Of a stretch of 64,000 nucleotides of DNA, positions 8,838 through 17,509 are shown piece after piece. Position numbers and translations under genes: made by a program. A model generated the notes under the pieces. That model saw nothing but the letters and a program-made list of their open reading frames with translations, did not search any database and was not told the DNA's origin. The first letter of the stretch is position 1; every line of letters starts with the position of its first letter. Location: assembly GCF_900101745.1 (NCBI RefSeq), contig NZ_FNAD01000006.1:274626-338625 (forward strand). Direction: 5' to 3'. Source of the stretch: Glycomyces harbinensis (GTDB taxonomy: Bacteria > Actinomycetota > Actinomycetes > Mycobacteriales > Micromonosporaceae).

Positions 8838-8845
8838 ACAATAGC

Positions 8846-8874
8846 TTAAGTAGTTTTCGTTTGTGCTTTACAGT
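8846..8874 (+). promoter_or_regulatory. Candidate promoter of the EamA transporter gene
   Basis: TTAAGT (8846-8851) and TACAGT (8869-8874) are spaced by 17 bases and face the transporter gene. They lie next to the inverted repeat at 8825-8837, as expected when a divergent LysR protein controls the gene. Confidence 0.5.
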
Positions 8875-8895
8875 CGGGGCGCCGATGATGGACGC

Positions 8896-9816
8896 ATGCC
8901 TGCTCGCCACGTACTGCTCGCGATGGCCGTCGCCCTCATGTGGGGCCTCAACTTCATCGCCATCGACGCCTCCCTCCAGCACTTCCCCCCGATGTTCCTC
9001 GTCGCGCTGCGCTTCGCGCTGATCGCCGTCCCGACGATGCTGCTGGTCAAGCGGCCCGATGTGCCGCTGCGCTGGCTGATCGGCTACGGGCTCGGCTTCG
9101 GGACCGTGCAGTTCCTGTTCCTGTACTGGGGCATGGCCGCCGGGATGCCCGCCGGCCATGCCTCACTGGTGCTCCAGGCTTCCGGGCCGTTCACGATGCT
9201 GCTGGGCGCCACGTTCCTCCGCGAGCGCGTGACCGGAGCGCAGCTGGCCGGCGTCCTGGTCGCGGTCGGCGGCCTCGCGGTGGTCGGCTGGCAGCGCGCC
9301 GAGCACGCCAGCGTCGTCCCGTTCCTGCTGACGCTCGCCGGAGCGCTCGGCTGGGCGATCGGCAACATCTGCAACCGGCAGGCGAGAGCGGCCGATCCGC
9401 TGCGGCTGACGCTGTGGATGTCCGTGGTACCGCCGCTGCCGATGCTCGCGCTGGCGCTGCTCGTGGAGGGTCCGTCGCGCATCGCCGGCTCGCTGACCGG
9501 GTTCGACGAGCCCGGCGCGGTCGGTGCCGTGCTCGGCCTGCTCTACACCGTCCTGATCGGGACGATTCTCGGCTCGGGGCTGTGGACCTGGCTCATGTCG
9601 CGCCACCCGGCGGGAGTCGTGGCGCCGTTCTCGATGCTGGTGCCCGTCGTCGGGATGACCGCGGCGTGGCTGATCCTGGGCGAGACCGTGACGGTCCCCG
9701 AAATGCTCGGCGGCGTACTGGTCGTCGGCGGGGTCCTGCTCGGGAGCCTTCGGCGGCGCACGACGATCCTGCCGAAGCCGGATCTCGACGTCCAGCCGGC
9801 CGGTGCCCGCGGCTGA
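8896..9816 (+). CDS. EamA/DMT-family transporter
   Basis: This 306-residue membrane protein has about ten predicted membrane segments in two EamA repeats. The first repeat starts LLAMAVALMWGLNFIAID and the second LAGALGWAIGNICNR. The family exports amino acids and other metabolites (YdcZ/RhaT-like superfamily), but the substrate is not readable here. The ATG at 8896 is chosen because it begins right at the first membrane segment and lies about 15 bases after the predicted transcription start. It is divergent from a LysR regulator that likely controls it. Confidence 0.88.
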   Translation: MPARHVLLAMAVALMWGLNFIAIDASLQHFPPMFLVALRFALIAVPTMLLVKRPDVPLRWLIGYGLGFGTVQFLFLYWGMAAGMPAGHASLVLQASGPFTMLLGATFLRERVTGAQLAGVLVAVGGLAVVGWQRAEHASVVPFLLTLAGALGWAIGNICNRQARAADPLRLTLWMSVVPPLPMLALALLVEGPSRIAGSLTGFDEPGAVGAVLGLLYTVLIGTILGSGLWTWLMSRHPAGVVAPFSMLVPVVGMTAAWLILGETVTVPEMLGGVLVVGGVLLGSLRRRTTILPKPDLDVQPAGARG

Positions 9817-9841
9817 AGGCGAAACGCCGGCCGCCGCACGT

Positions 9842-11107
9842 TCACTTTGATCCAGCGCGAGCCTTCAGGGGCGGCTTTGCTGCGATTCGTTCCAGCAGGA
9901 TGACGACCGCTGCGGCGGCGGTGAGGGCGGCGAGGACGGCGAACATCTCGGGATGCCCTCCGGTCCGGTCGGTCAGGAGTGCGCCGGTCCAAGGGGCGAG
10001 TGCGATCGCGGCGGTGGCGGGTGCGGTGAGGATGCCGTGGAGGGTGGCGTACCCGTGCGGTCCCCATCGGTCGGTGACGACGGTGGCGTCCAGGAGCGTG
10101 AAGGCGCCGCGGGCGGCGCCGAGGAGGACGACGGCGGCGAAGACCAGGGCGACGGGCTCGGCGATGAGCGCGGTCGCCGAGAGCGTCGCGGCGCCGATGA
10201 CGAGGATGGCGACGGCGCGGACGGTCGGGCCGGTGCGGTTCGCGAGCGGTGCGTAGGCGATGCGGCCGAGGAGTTGCCCGGCGCCGCAGATGCCCAGGGC
10301 CCAGGCGGCGGTGACGGTGTCCATGCCGCGGCCGGTCAGCAGCGGCACGAGGTAGAGGTTCGAGGCGGCCATGGCGAAGGCGGTGAGGGTCAGGGCGGCG
10401 GCGAGGGCGATGAACGTCGGTGAGCGGATGATCCGCCGCCGTGCCGCCGAAGCCGTGGCCGCCGAGTGGCCGCCTGACGGGTGTGCGCTTCGGGGCCATG
10501 GCGGAGTGAGCGCGAAGGCGTGGGCGGGGACGGTGACGACCGTGAGGATCACGGCGAGGACGAGGTAGCTGCCGCGCCAGTCGAAGTGGCCGGCGAGGTA
10601 GGCGGTCAGGGGTGCGAAGACGGTGCTGGCGAGGCCTCCGGCGAGGGTCAGGATCGTCAGCGCGCGCACGCGCCGGGGTCCGTACCAGGCGGTGACGGCG
10701 GCGAACGCGGGCTTGTAGAGCACGGCCGCTTGGGCGGTGCCGGAGAGGATCCACGCGGCGGTGAACGTCCACAGGTTGGGCGCGGTCGCGATGCCGACGA
10801 CCGCGAGCACGGCGATGACCGAGCCTGTGGTCATGACCAGGCGGGGGCCCCGGTGGTCGAGCAGGTGTCCGACGGCGACGCCGGCGATCGCGGAGGCGCC
10901 CAGCCCCACGGAGAAGGCGCCCATGACGGCGGCGGTCGACCAGCCCGTGTCGGCGGTGATGTCGCCGAGGAGGACCGGGAGGGCGTAGAAGAGGACGCCC
11001 CAGCTGGTGATCTGGGTGGCGCACAAGGCGATGAGGACACGGCGCGGGACCGCCGCATGGGTGTCGGGCCGTCCGTGCGCCGTGTCCTCGGAGGCGTGGG
11101 TTTCCAT
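9842..11107 (-). CDS. MFS transporter
   Basis: This 421-residue membrane protein has the 12-segment layout of the major facilitator superfamily. The signature loop between segments 2 and 3 reads GHLLDHRGPRLVM, and segment 4 and 5 contain the Gly-rich TLAGGLASTVFAPL. The protein resembles monocarboxylate/oxalate-formate antiporter-like exporters more than sugar carriers, which is a weak judgement. It is convergent with the EamA gene (25 bases between stops) and divergent from the Asp-rich repeat protein. No regulator lies beside it. Confidence 0.85.
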   Translation of the reverse strand: METHASEDTAHGRPDTHAAVPRRVLIALCATQITSWGVLFYALPVLLGDITADTGWSTAAVMGAFSVGLGASAIAGVAVGHLLDHRGPRLVMTTGSVIAVLAVVGIATAPNLWTFTAAWILSGTAQAAVLYKPAFAAVTAWYGPRRVRALTILTLAGGLASTVFAPLTAYLAGHFDWRGSYLVLAVILTVVTVPAHAFALTPPWPRSAHPSGGHSAATASAARRRIIRSPTFIALAAALTLTAFAMAASNLYLVPLLTGRGMDTVTAAWALGICGAGQLLGRIAYAPLANRTGPTVRAVAILVIGAATLSATALIAEPVALVFAAVVLLGAARGAFTLLDATVVTDRWGPHGYATLHGILTAPATAAIALAPWTGALLTDRTGGHPEMFAVLAALTAAAAVVILLERIAAKPPLKARAGSK

Positions 11108-11221
11108 AGGAGGGGTTTAGCCGACGGCGGCGAGCTGGGGGACCGGGGGCGGGATGGCGTCGGCGGCGATGCGGCGGGGCAGTTGGCACACTCTGGGGAT
11201 TCTGAGGCGTTCTCGCGGCCA

Positions 11222-11227
11222 TAGAGT
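11222..11227 (+). promoter_or_regulatory. Possible -10 box of the Asp-rich repeat gene
   Basis: TAGAGT at 11222-11227 lies about 45 bases before the ATG, with a poor -35 candidate (TTCTGA) 16 bases upstream. The gene also has a good AGAGGAAGAG ribosome-binding site. Confidence 0.35.
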
Positions 11228-11272
11228 TCCCTGCAACAGCCCGGAACGCCCCTGGACGAAAGAGGAAGAGCG

Positions 11273-11893
11273 ATGAGCGAGTACGAGGACACCACGGTCG
11301 AAGACGACGTCACCGGTGTGGACGACACCTACACCGAAGACGACGCCGACCTCGGCGGCACCGGACTCTCCCACGTCGAGGAGACCTTCGACATCGACGG
11401 CGACGGCTACGCCGACGAGACGATCACCGCCGACGGCGTGACCTTCATCGACACCGACGGCGACGGCGAGGCCGACGCGGTCGCGACCGACTACGACGGC
11501 GACGGCCTCTCCGACGAGGTCCTCATCGACGCCGACGGCGACGGCGGCTTCGAGACCGCGATCAGCGACGGCGACGGCGACGGCTACGTCGACACCTACG
11601 AGTCCGACACGGACGGCGACGGCATCGTGGACCAGGTCTCGGTCGACACGAACGCGGACGGCTACGTCGACTCGGTCGCCACCGACACCAACGGCGACGG
11701 CTACACCGACACCGTGGCCAGCGACTACAACGCCGACGGCTACGTGGACGAGATCGTGGTCGACTCCGACGCCGACGGCGTGGCCGACACGGTCCTGACC
11801 GACAGCGACGGCGACGGCTTCCTCGACACCGTCCAGACCGAGGCCACCCCCCTGGGCGACTCCTTCCAGTCCCAGACCGGCCAGGTCTTCTAG
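11273..11893 (+). CDS. Asp-rich calcium-binding-like repeat protein without Lys or Arg
   Basis: This 206-residue protein is built from Asp-x-Asp-Gly-Asp-Gly loops of the kind that bind calcium in thrombospondin type-3 and dockerin repeats. One loop is at residue 40; ten more follow at residues 60, 73, 86 and so on to 177, an exact 13-residue period. I count about 50 Asp and 13 Glu and no Lys or Arg. No signal peptide, lipobox or membrane segment is visible, so it is either cytoplasmic or exported by an unrecognised route. A strong ribosome-binding site (GAGGAAGAG) precedes the ATG at 11273. A terminator-like hairpin follows. Function unknown; ion binding or buffering is the obvious inference. 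Confidence 0.85.
   Translation: MSEYEDTTVEDDVTGVDDTYTEDDADLGGTGLSHVEETFDIDGDGYADETITADGVTFIDTDGDGEADAVATDYDGDGLSDEVLIDADGDGGFETAISDGDGDGYVDTYESDTDGDGIVDQVSVDTNADGYVDSVATDTNGDGYTDTVASDYNADGYVDEIVVDSDADGVADTVLTDSDGDGFLDTVQTEATPLGDSFQSQTGQVF
11450..11839 (+). repeat. Ten in-frame 39-bp repeats (13-residue DxDGDG units)
   Basis: Codons 60-189 consist of ten consecutive 13-codon units with the pattern Asp-x-Asp/Asn-Gly/Ala-Asp-Gly-x-x-Asp. Period is exact at protein level while wobble bases vary, so this is a coding repeat and not a CRISPR or a recent minisatellite. Confidence 0.85.
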
Positions 11894-11933
11894 ACCGGTC
11901 CTGGCACGGACCGTATGCGCACGTGCCTGTGCG

Positions 11934-11962
11934 GGACCGCAGACCTGGACGGTCTGCGGTCC
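11934..11962. terminator. Perfect 12-bp hairpin between convergent genes
   Basis: GGACCGCAGACC (11934-11945) pairs exactly with 11951-11962 around a five-base loop. It lies between the stops of the repeat protein and the copper ATPase and can act for both strands. There is no long T-run. Confidence 0.7.
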
Positions 11963-11970
11963 TTCGCCTC

Positions 11971-14154
11971 CTATGACTCGGGCGTGAGCCTGACCCGGCG
12001 CAGAAGCTGGGCGTTGAGGGCGACCACGATGGTGGAGGCCGACATCAGCACCGCGCCGACCGCGGGACTCAGCGTGATCCCGACTCCGGCCAGGACTCCG
12101 GCCGCGAGCGGGATCGCGACGATGTTGTAGCCCGCGGCCCAGCCGAGGTTCTCGATCATCTTGCGGTAGCCGGCCTTCGAGAGACGCCGTACGCCGCCGA
12201 CACCGCGCGGATCCGAGGACGCCAGGACCACCCCGGCGGACTCGATCGCCACGTCGGTGCCCGCGCCGATCGCGATGCCGACATCGGCCCGTGCCAGCGC
12301 GGGCGCGTCGTTGACCCCGTCCCCGACCATCGCCACGCGCAGTCCGCGTGCTTGCAGGTCCGCGACGGCCTGGTCCTTGTCGGCGGGCAGCACCTCGGCG
12401 AAGACCTCGTCGCGACCCTCGACGAAGCCGAGGTCCGCCGCGACCGCCTCGGCCACGGACCTGGCGTCGCCGGTGATCATCGCGATCGTCTTCACGCCCT
12501 GGGCTCGCAGGTCGGCGATGGCCTGCTTGGCCTCGGGGCGGACCTCGTCCTCGAGGGCGATCGCGCCGAGCACCTTCGCCTCATCGTCGAGCGCGATGAG
12601 GTAGAGCACCGTCGCGCCCCGGCCCGACCAGGTTTCGATGTCGCCTTGCAGCTCGTTCGGCGCATCGGTGCCGAGCTCGCGCAGCAGCGCCGGACCGCCG
12701 ACCGCGTATCGCTCGCCGTCCACCGTGGCTTCGACGCCTTTGCCGGTGCGGGAGCGGAAGTCGGAGGCGCGGGCGCTTTCGCCGTGCTCGCGGCCGCGGT
12801 GGGCGACGATCGCGCGGGCGAGCGGGTGCTCGGAGTCCGACTCGACCGCCGCGGCCAGGTGGAGCACCTCGTCTCGGTCGGCGCCTGCGGCTCCACTGAC
12901 GCCGGCGACGGTGTGCTCGCCCTTGGTCAGCGTCCCGGTCTTGTCGAACAGGACGGCGTCCACCGTGCGCATCCGCTCGATCGCGAGCCGGTCCTTCACC
13001 AGGATGCCGGCCTTGGCCGAGACGGCCGTGGTGATCGAGATGACCAGCGGGATCGCCAGGCCGAGCGCGTGGGGGCAGGCGATGACCAGGACGGTGACGG
13101 TGCGGACGACGGCCGAGGTCGTGTCGCCCAGGAGCGACCAGACCGCGAACGTGATCGCGCCGGCGGCCATGGCGATGTAGAACAGCAGGGCCGCGAACCG
13201 GTCGGCCAGCACTTGGCCGCGGCCGCGGGACTCCTGCGCGGCCGAGACGAGGCGCTGGATGCCGGCCAGGGCGGTGTCGTCGCCGACCGCGTCGACGCGC
13301 ACGCGGATCGCCGAGTCGGTGGCGACGGTGCCGGCCACGACCCGCTCGCCCGCGCTCCGAGGCACGGGGCGGGACTCGCCGGTGATCATCGACTCGTCCA
13401 TCTCGGCTTCGCCGTCGACGACCTCGCCGTCGGCCGGAACACGGGACCCGGAGCGGACCAGCACCACGTCGCCGACCCCGAGTTCGGCCGCGGGAACGGT
13501 CTCGGTCGAACCGTCCTCGGCGATGCGCTCGGCCTCGTCGGGCAGCAGTGCCGCGAGCGCGGCGAGCGCGCCTCGGGCTTGGCCGATGGCCTTCATCTCC
13601 TGCCAGTGGCCGAGCAGCATGATCGACACCAGCGCACCGAGCTCCCACCAGAACTCGAGGTCGAAGAACCCGAGACTGGTTGCGAGCGAAGCGATGTAGG
13701 CGACGGTGATCGCCGTGGCGATCAAGAGCATCATGCCGGGCGCCCGGTCGCGGACCTCGCGGACGCCGCCCGCGAGGAACGGCCAGCCGCCGTAGAAGAA
13801 CACGAACGTGCCGAGCACGGGCCCGACGAGGTCCATGCCGGGTAGGTCGAGCGTGTACCCGAACCAGTCCATGATCATGGGGCTGGTGACGACCAGGGGA
13901 ATCGTCAGGACCAGGCTGAGCCAGAACTTGCGCCGGAACGCCTCGGGGTCGTGCCCGGCGTGCTTGTCATGGCCGCCGTGGCCCTCGTGCGCGCCGTGCG
14001 ACCCGTGGGCCCGGGGCTGCTCGGCCGCGACGGCGCCACCGTGCGACGTGTGACCGCCGTGCTCGCCATGGCCGCCGTGACCGGCGTGGTCGGTCTCGTG
14101 GCCCTGGTGTCCCTGGTGCCCCTCGTCGTCACCGTGGGCGTGATGACCGCTCAC
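11971..14154 (-). CDS. Copper-translocating P-type ATPase with His-rich N-terminus (CopB-like)
   Basis: This 727-residue P1B-type ATPase exports copper (or silver) across the membrane. It has the actuator motif ITGES at about 257, the metal-site motif CPH at 360-362, the phosphorylated Asp404 in DKTGTLT, and MVGDGVNDAPALA near the end. CPH in place of CPC, together with 19 His in the first 70 residues and no CxxC domain, points to the CopB (P1B-3) subgroup. GTG at 14154 is the start: AAGGAG lies seven bases before it. A CsoR-type palindrome about 40 bases upstream indicates induction by copper. No copper chaperone or csoR gene is adjacent. Confidence 0.92.
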   Translation of the reverse strand: MSGHHAHGDDEGHQGHQGHETDHAGHGGHGEHGGHTSHGGAVAAEQPRAHGSHGAHEGHGGHDKHAGHDPEAFRRKFWLSLVLTIPLVVTSPMIMDWFGYTLDLPGMDLVGPVLGTFVFFYGGWPFLAGGVREVRDRAPGMMLLIATAITVAYIASLATSLGFFDLEFWWELGALVSIMLLGHWQEMKAIGQARGALAALAALLPDEAERIAEDGSTETVPAAELGVGDVVLVRSGSRVPADGEVVDGEAEMDESMITGESRPVPRSAGERVVAGTVATDSAIRVRVDAVGDDTALAGIQRLVSAAQESRGRGQVLADRFAALLFYIAMAAGAITFAVWSLLGDTTSAVVRTVTVLVIACPHALGLAIPLVISITTAVSAKAGILVKDRLAIERMRTVDAVLFDKTGTLTKGEHTVAGVSGAAGADRDEVLHLAAAVESDSEHPLARAIVAHRGREHGESARASDFRSRTGKGVEATVDGERYAVGGPALLRELGTDAPNELQGDIETWSGRGATVLYLIALDDEAKVLGAIALEDEVRPEAKQAIADLRAQGVKTIAMITGDARSVAEAVAADLGFVEGRDEVFAEVLPADKDQAVADLQARGLRVAMVGDGVNDAPALARADVGIAIGAGTDVAIESAGVVLASSDPRGVGGVRRLSKAGYRKMIENLGWAAGYNIVAIPLAAGVLAGVGITLSPAVGAVLMSASTIVVALNAQLLRRVRLTPES

Positions 14155-14194
14155 TTGAGGCTCCTTCCATGCGGTTGCTCCTCGGTCGGAGCAT

Positions 14195-14211
14195 ATACCC
14201 CTAGGGGGTAT
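14195..14211 (-). promoter_or_regulatory. CsoR-type copper operator
   Basis: ATACCCCTAGGGGGTAT matches the known GC-tract palindrome bound by CsoR copper sensors (TACCCC-GGGGTA arms). It lies about 40 bases upstream of the His-rich ATPase start, so copper should relieve repression of that gene. The csoR gene itself is not in the window. Confidence 0.75.
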
Positions 14212-14336
14212 CTTCCAAACCGGTCCGGCCTCTCCGTTCCGGGCCTGCGCGGCGAGCCCAATGCATCGATCGATGGAAATAGCTCAAGCTGCCGGCGGCA
14301 GGGTCTTGCCTTTCCGGACCGGGTGCGTCACACTCA

Positions 14337-14382
14337 TGGCACCAGATGCCAAAGTGTCGACCAAACTGCGGCACGGCGTGCC
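14337..14382 (+). promoter_or_regulatory. Two short palindromes upstream of the ACS-type MFS gene
   Basis: TGGCA-ccaga-TGCCA (14337-14351) and GGCAC-ggc-GTGCC (14370-14382) lie in the 60 bases before the transporter start. They share a GGCA/TGCC core and could be operator sites, but no convincing promoter boxes are seen. Confidence 0.3.
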
Positions 14383-14405
14383 ACTCAATGTCGAGAGGAC
14401 CCCTC

Positions 14406-15764
14406 ATGACCCAGCCGCAAGCGGCGGCCCGCGGCGACGCACTGCACCGCGCCGCCACCAGAAAAGCCCTGACCCACCTCCTGCCACTCCTCTGCCTCGC
14501 CTACTTCATGGCCTTCGTCGACCGCACGAACGTCGGCCTCGCCAAGACCCAGCTCGAAGCCGACGTCGGCATCGGCGCCGCCGCCTACGGACTCGGCGCC
14601 GGCATCTTCTTCCTGAGCTACGCCCTGCTCGAAGTCCCCAGCAACCTGATCATGCACCGAGTCGGCCCCCGGGTCTGGATCACCCGCATCGCCATCACCT
14701 GGGGCGCCCTGACCGCCTGCATGGCCCTCGTCCAAGGCGACATGAGCTTCTACGCCATCCGCTTCCTGCTCGGCGCCGCCGAAGCGGGCCTGTTCCCCGC
14801 GCTCATGTACATCATCACGGTCTGGTTCGCCCAGTCCCAGCGCGCCACCATGGTCGGCCTGCTCTACATGGCCGTCTGCCTCGGCCTCGCCATCGGCAGC
14901 CCGCTCGGCGGCGCGCTCATGGAGATGAGCGGCACCGGCGGCCTCCACGGCTGGCAGTGGATGTTCCTCCTCGAAGGCGGGTTCACCATCCTCGTCGGAC
15001 TCGCCATCTGGCGACTGCTGCCCGACAAGCCCTCCGAAGCCACATGGCTCACTCCTGAAGAGGCCGCGATCCTCGAAGACCGCGCCCGCGTCCCCACCGC
15101 CCCCGACCACCCCACCCTGCGCGGCAACGTCAAGGTCGCGTTCGGCCGGCCGTTCATCCTCGCGCTCGCGACCGTCTACTTCGCCAACCAGATCGCCTCG
15201 GTCGCCATCCAGTACAACTTCCCCTCGATCGTCGAGAGCATCGACATCACCCGCCCCTTCCTCATCGGCCTGGTCTCCGGCAGCGTCGGCATCGCGGCCC
15301 TGCTGGGCGTGATCGCCATCCCGGCCGTCCAACGCCGCGTGCGCAACGAGGTCGCGGTGATCATCTGGTGCTCCCTCGGCACCGCCGCCTCCGCGGTCGC
15401 CTACGTCCTCGTCACCGCCCCCGTCGCCCGCATCCTCCTGATCGACCTCGCGATGTTCTTCCTCATCGGCGTCCTCCCCATCTACTGGTCGGTCGCCCAG
15501 CAGCGCATGCAGGGACTCATGGCCGCCGCGGGCCTCGCCTTCATCAACACCATCGGGCTCATGGGCGGCTTCCTCGGCCCCTACCTCTACGGCTGGTCCG
15601 AAGCCGCCTCGGGCGCGGCCAGATCCGCCTGGATCGTCCTCGTCGGCTCCTCGCTCCTCGGCGTCGCCCTCGTCCCGATCCTGCACCGCACCGTCCGGCG
15701 CGAAGACCGCGCGGCGCAAGCCCGCACCGCCCGGACCGCGGCGACCACCGGGAGCGACGCATGA
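14406..15764 (+). CDS. MFS transporter, anion:cation symporter (ACS) family
   Basis: This 452-residue, 12-segment carrier has the ACS-family N-terminal motif YFMAFVDRTNVGLAK, which is typical of importers for organic anions such as tartrate, phthalate or hydroxyphenylacetate. A second signature LEVPSNLIMHRVGPR follows. A GAGAGG ribosome-binding site precedes ATG 14406; upstream in-frame starts are less likely. The stop overlaps the secreted carboxylesterase start by four bases, so ester cleavage outside and uptake of the released acid is a reasonable joint role, which is inference. Confidence 0.88.
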   Translation: MTQPQAAARGDALHRAATRKALTHLLPLLCLAYFMAFVDRTNVGLAKTQLEADVGIGAAAYGLGAGIFFLSYALLEVPSNLIMHRVGPRVWITRIAITWGALTACMALVQGDMSFYAIRFLLGAAEAGLFPALMYIITVWFAQSQRATMVGLLYMAVCLGLAIGSPLGGALMEMSGTGGLHGWQWMFLLEGGFTILVGLAIWRLLPDKPSEATWLTPEEAAILEDRARVPTAPDHPTLRGNVKVAFGRPFILALATVYFANQIASVAIQYNFPSIVESIDITRPFLIGLVSGSVGIAALLGVIAIPAVQRRVRNEVAVIIWCSLGTAASAVAYVLVTAPVARILLIDLAMFFLIGVLPIYWSVAQQRMQGLMAAAGLAFINTIGLMGGFLGPYLYGWSEAASGAARSAWIVLVGSSLLGVALVPILHRTVRREDRAAQARTARTAATTGSDA

Positions 15765-17407
15765 ACACGCGACGACTCCTCACCGCGATCACCGCAGCGC
15801 TGGCACTCGTGCTCGCACCGGCCGCCGCCGCGGTGGCCGACCGCGGCGACGGACACGGCGGCGCGTCCCCGGTCCTGCGGCACACCACCCTCGGCCCCGT
15901 CCTCGGCATCGACGACCACCGCGGCAGCGGCACCTACTCGTGGCTCGGCATCCCGTACGCCGAGCCGCCGGTGGACGACCTCCGCTGGCGGGCCACCGTG
16001 CCCCACAGCCCCTGGCGGTCCGTCCTCGACGCCGACGAGTACGGGGACGGCTGCGCCCAGCCGGGCCGGTTCTTCAGCCCGTCGCCCGACGGCCCGCACT
16101 ACGACCTGGAGGTCCGCGACGGCCTCGGCAAGCCGGTGGGGGAGGAGGACTGCCTGACGCTCAACGTCTTCCGGCCCTCGACCGCGGCGAAGCACCTGCC
16201 GGTCATCGTGTTCGTCCACGGCGGCAGCAACGTCGTCGGCTACGCCGCCGACCCGATGTACGACGGGCGGGCGCTGGCCGAGGCGGCCGGAGCCGTGGTC
16301 GTCACCGTCAACTACCGCCTCGGCCTCTTCGGCTGGTTCGACGGGGTGCGGGAGGACACCGGCGACCCGCTGACCGACTCCGGGAACTTCGGACTGCTCG
16401 ACCAGATCGAGGCGCTGCGGTTCGTCGACGACAACGCCCGCGCCTTCGGGGGCGACCCGCGCAACGTCACGATCATGGGCGAGTCCGCCGGCGCGGTCAA
16501 CGTGTGGGCGCTGATGGTCGCACCCGAGGCCCAGGGGCTCTTCGACAAGGCGATCCCGATGAGCGGCGGTCTGAGCACCGCGACTGTGGCGAGCGCGCAC
16601 GCGTACGCGGAGAACCTGGCCTCCGCGGCGGCGACGGAGGCCGGGCTGTCCGGTCCCGAGGCCGGCGCGCCCCTGCTGGACGCGATGTCGGCCGACGAGC
16701 TCGTGGCGCTGGCGCTGCGGCACCGGCTCGACGCGACGCCGGCGGTCATCGCCGACGGGACGGTGATCCCGGCCGATCCCTATGCCGCGCTGGGGGACGG
16801 GTCCCTGCGCGACGTCCCGGTCCTGGCCGGGAACACCATGGAGGAGGGCAAGCTGTTCGGCTCGGCCATCGGCGCCCACCGGCCGACCGACTACGAGCGC
16901 TTCACGATGCAGTACGAGTTCGATCCCGACGCTCCGACGGACTGGACCGCCGAGGACTTCCTCGTCGACCGGTACCTGCCGGTGGACGCCCCGGGCGGGT
17001 GGAACGAGGCGTCGGACCAGCTGACCGAGCTGGTGTTCATGGGCATCGCCGAGAACTCGATGAACGCGCTCCAGGACAGCGGCAACCGGAACGTCTACTA
17101 CTACCAGTTCGCCTGGAACAACGAGCCGGAACCGTTCGACGACGTCTACGGAGCCGTCCACGCCATGGACCTGCCGTTCGTGTTCGGGAACTTCGGCCAG
17201 AGCGTGTTCTCCTACGCGTTCAGCGAGGCCAACGCGCCCGGCCGGCTCGCGCTGTCCGGCCAGATGATCGGCGCGGTGCGCCAGTTCATCCGGACCGGCA
17301 GCCCGCAGTCCTGGACGCTCCCGGTCCGATGGGCCCAGTGGCCCGCCAGCGTCGTGTTCGACGCCGACGACCACCGGGCGCGGATCACCACCGGCGAGTT
17401 CGGCTGA
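15761..17407 (+). CDS. Secreted type-B carboxylesterase
   Basis: This 548-residue protein has a Sec-type signal (MNTRRLLTAI to about residue 27, AAAVA-DRG). The fold is that of para-nitrobenzyl/cholinesterase-like carboxylesterases: early LGIPYAEPP, EDCLTLNVFRP, oxyanion-hole HGGSN, nucleophile Ser242 in GESAG, and the catalytic His in GAVHAMDLPFVFG. It should cleave carboxylic esters outside the cell. The ATG at 15761 overlaps the MFS stop, so the two form one operand of export-side hydrolysis and uptake. A GC-rich hairpin follows the stop. Confidence 0.9.
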   Translation: MNTRRLLTAITAALALVLAPAAAAVADRGDGHGGASPVLRHTTLGPVLGIDDHRGSGTYSWLGIPYAEPPVDDLRWRATVPHSPWRSVLDADEYGDGCAQPGRFFSPSPDGPHYDLEVRDGLGKPVGEEDCLTLNVFRPSTAAKHLPVIVFVHGGSNVVGYAADPMYDGRALAEAAGAVVVTVNYRLGLFGWFDGVREDTGDPLTDSGNFGLLDQIEALRFVDDNARAFGGDPRNVTIMGESAGAVNVWALMVAPEAQGLFDKAIPMSGGLSTATVASAHAYAENLASAAATEAGLSGPEAGAPLLDAMSADELVALALRHRLDATPAVIADGTVIPADPYAALGDGSLRDVPVLAGNTMEEGKLFGSAIGAHRPTDYERFTMQYEFDPDAPTDWTAEDFLVDRYLPVDAPGGWNEASDQLTELVFMGIAENSMNALQDSGNRNVYYYQFAWNNEPEPFDDVYGAVHAMDLPFVFGNFGQSVFSYAFSEANAPGRLALSGQMIGAVRQFIRTGSPQSWTLPVRWAQWPASVVFDADDHRARITTGEFG

Positions 17408-17413
17408 CGCGCG

Positions 17414-17461
17414 GCGCGCGGGGCGTCCGGAAGCATCACCGCGACCGGGCCCCCCGCGCGC
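17414..17461 (+). terminator. GC-rich hairpin after the carboxylesterase gene
   Basis: GCGCGCGGGG (17414-17423) pairs exactly with 17452-17461 around a 28-base loop. No T-run follows. It separates the esterase operon from the TetR gene. Confidence 0.4.
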
Positions 17462-17463
17462 TT

Positions 17464-17469
17464 CTACAC
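17464..17469 (+). promoter_or_regulatory. Possible -10 box of the TetR gene
   Basis: TACACT at 17464-17469 lies about 40 bases before the GTG start and right after the hairpin; no good -35 is seen. Confidence 0.35.
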
Positions 17470-17509
17470 TGGCCGCAGGAAAACGACGACGAGACGACAG
17501 GGAGCCGCG

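Noticed and set aside
11450..11839. Possible CRISPR or minisatellite from regular 39-base spacing
   Set aside because: Period is 13 codons in frame, units diverge at wobble positions and there are no unique spacers; it is a protein repeat.
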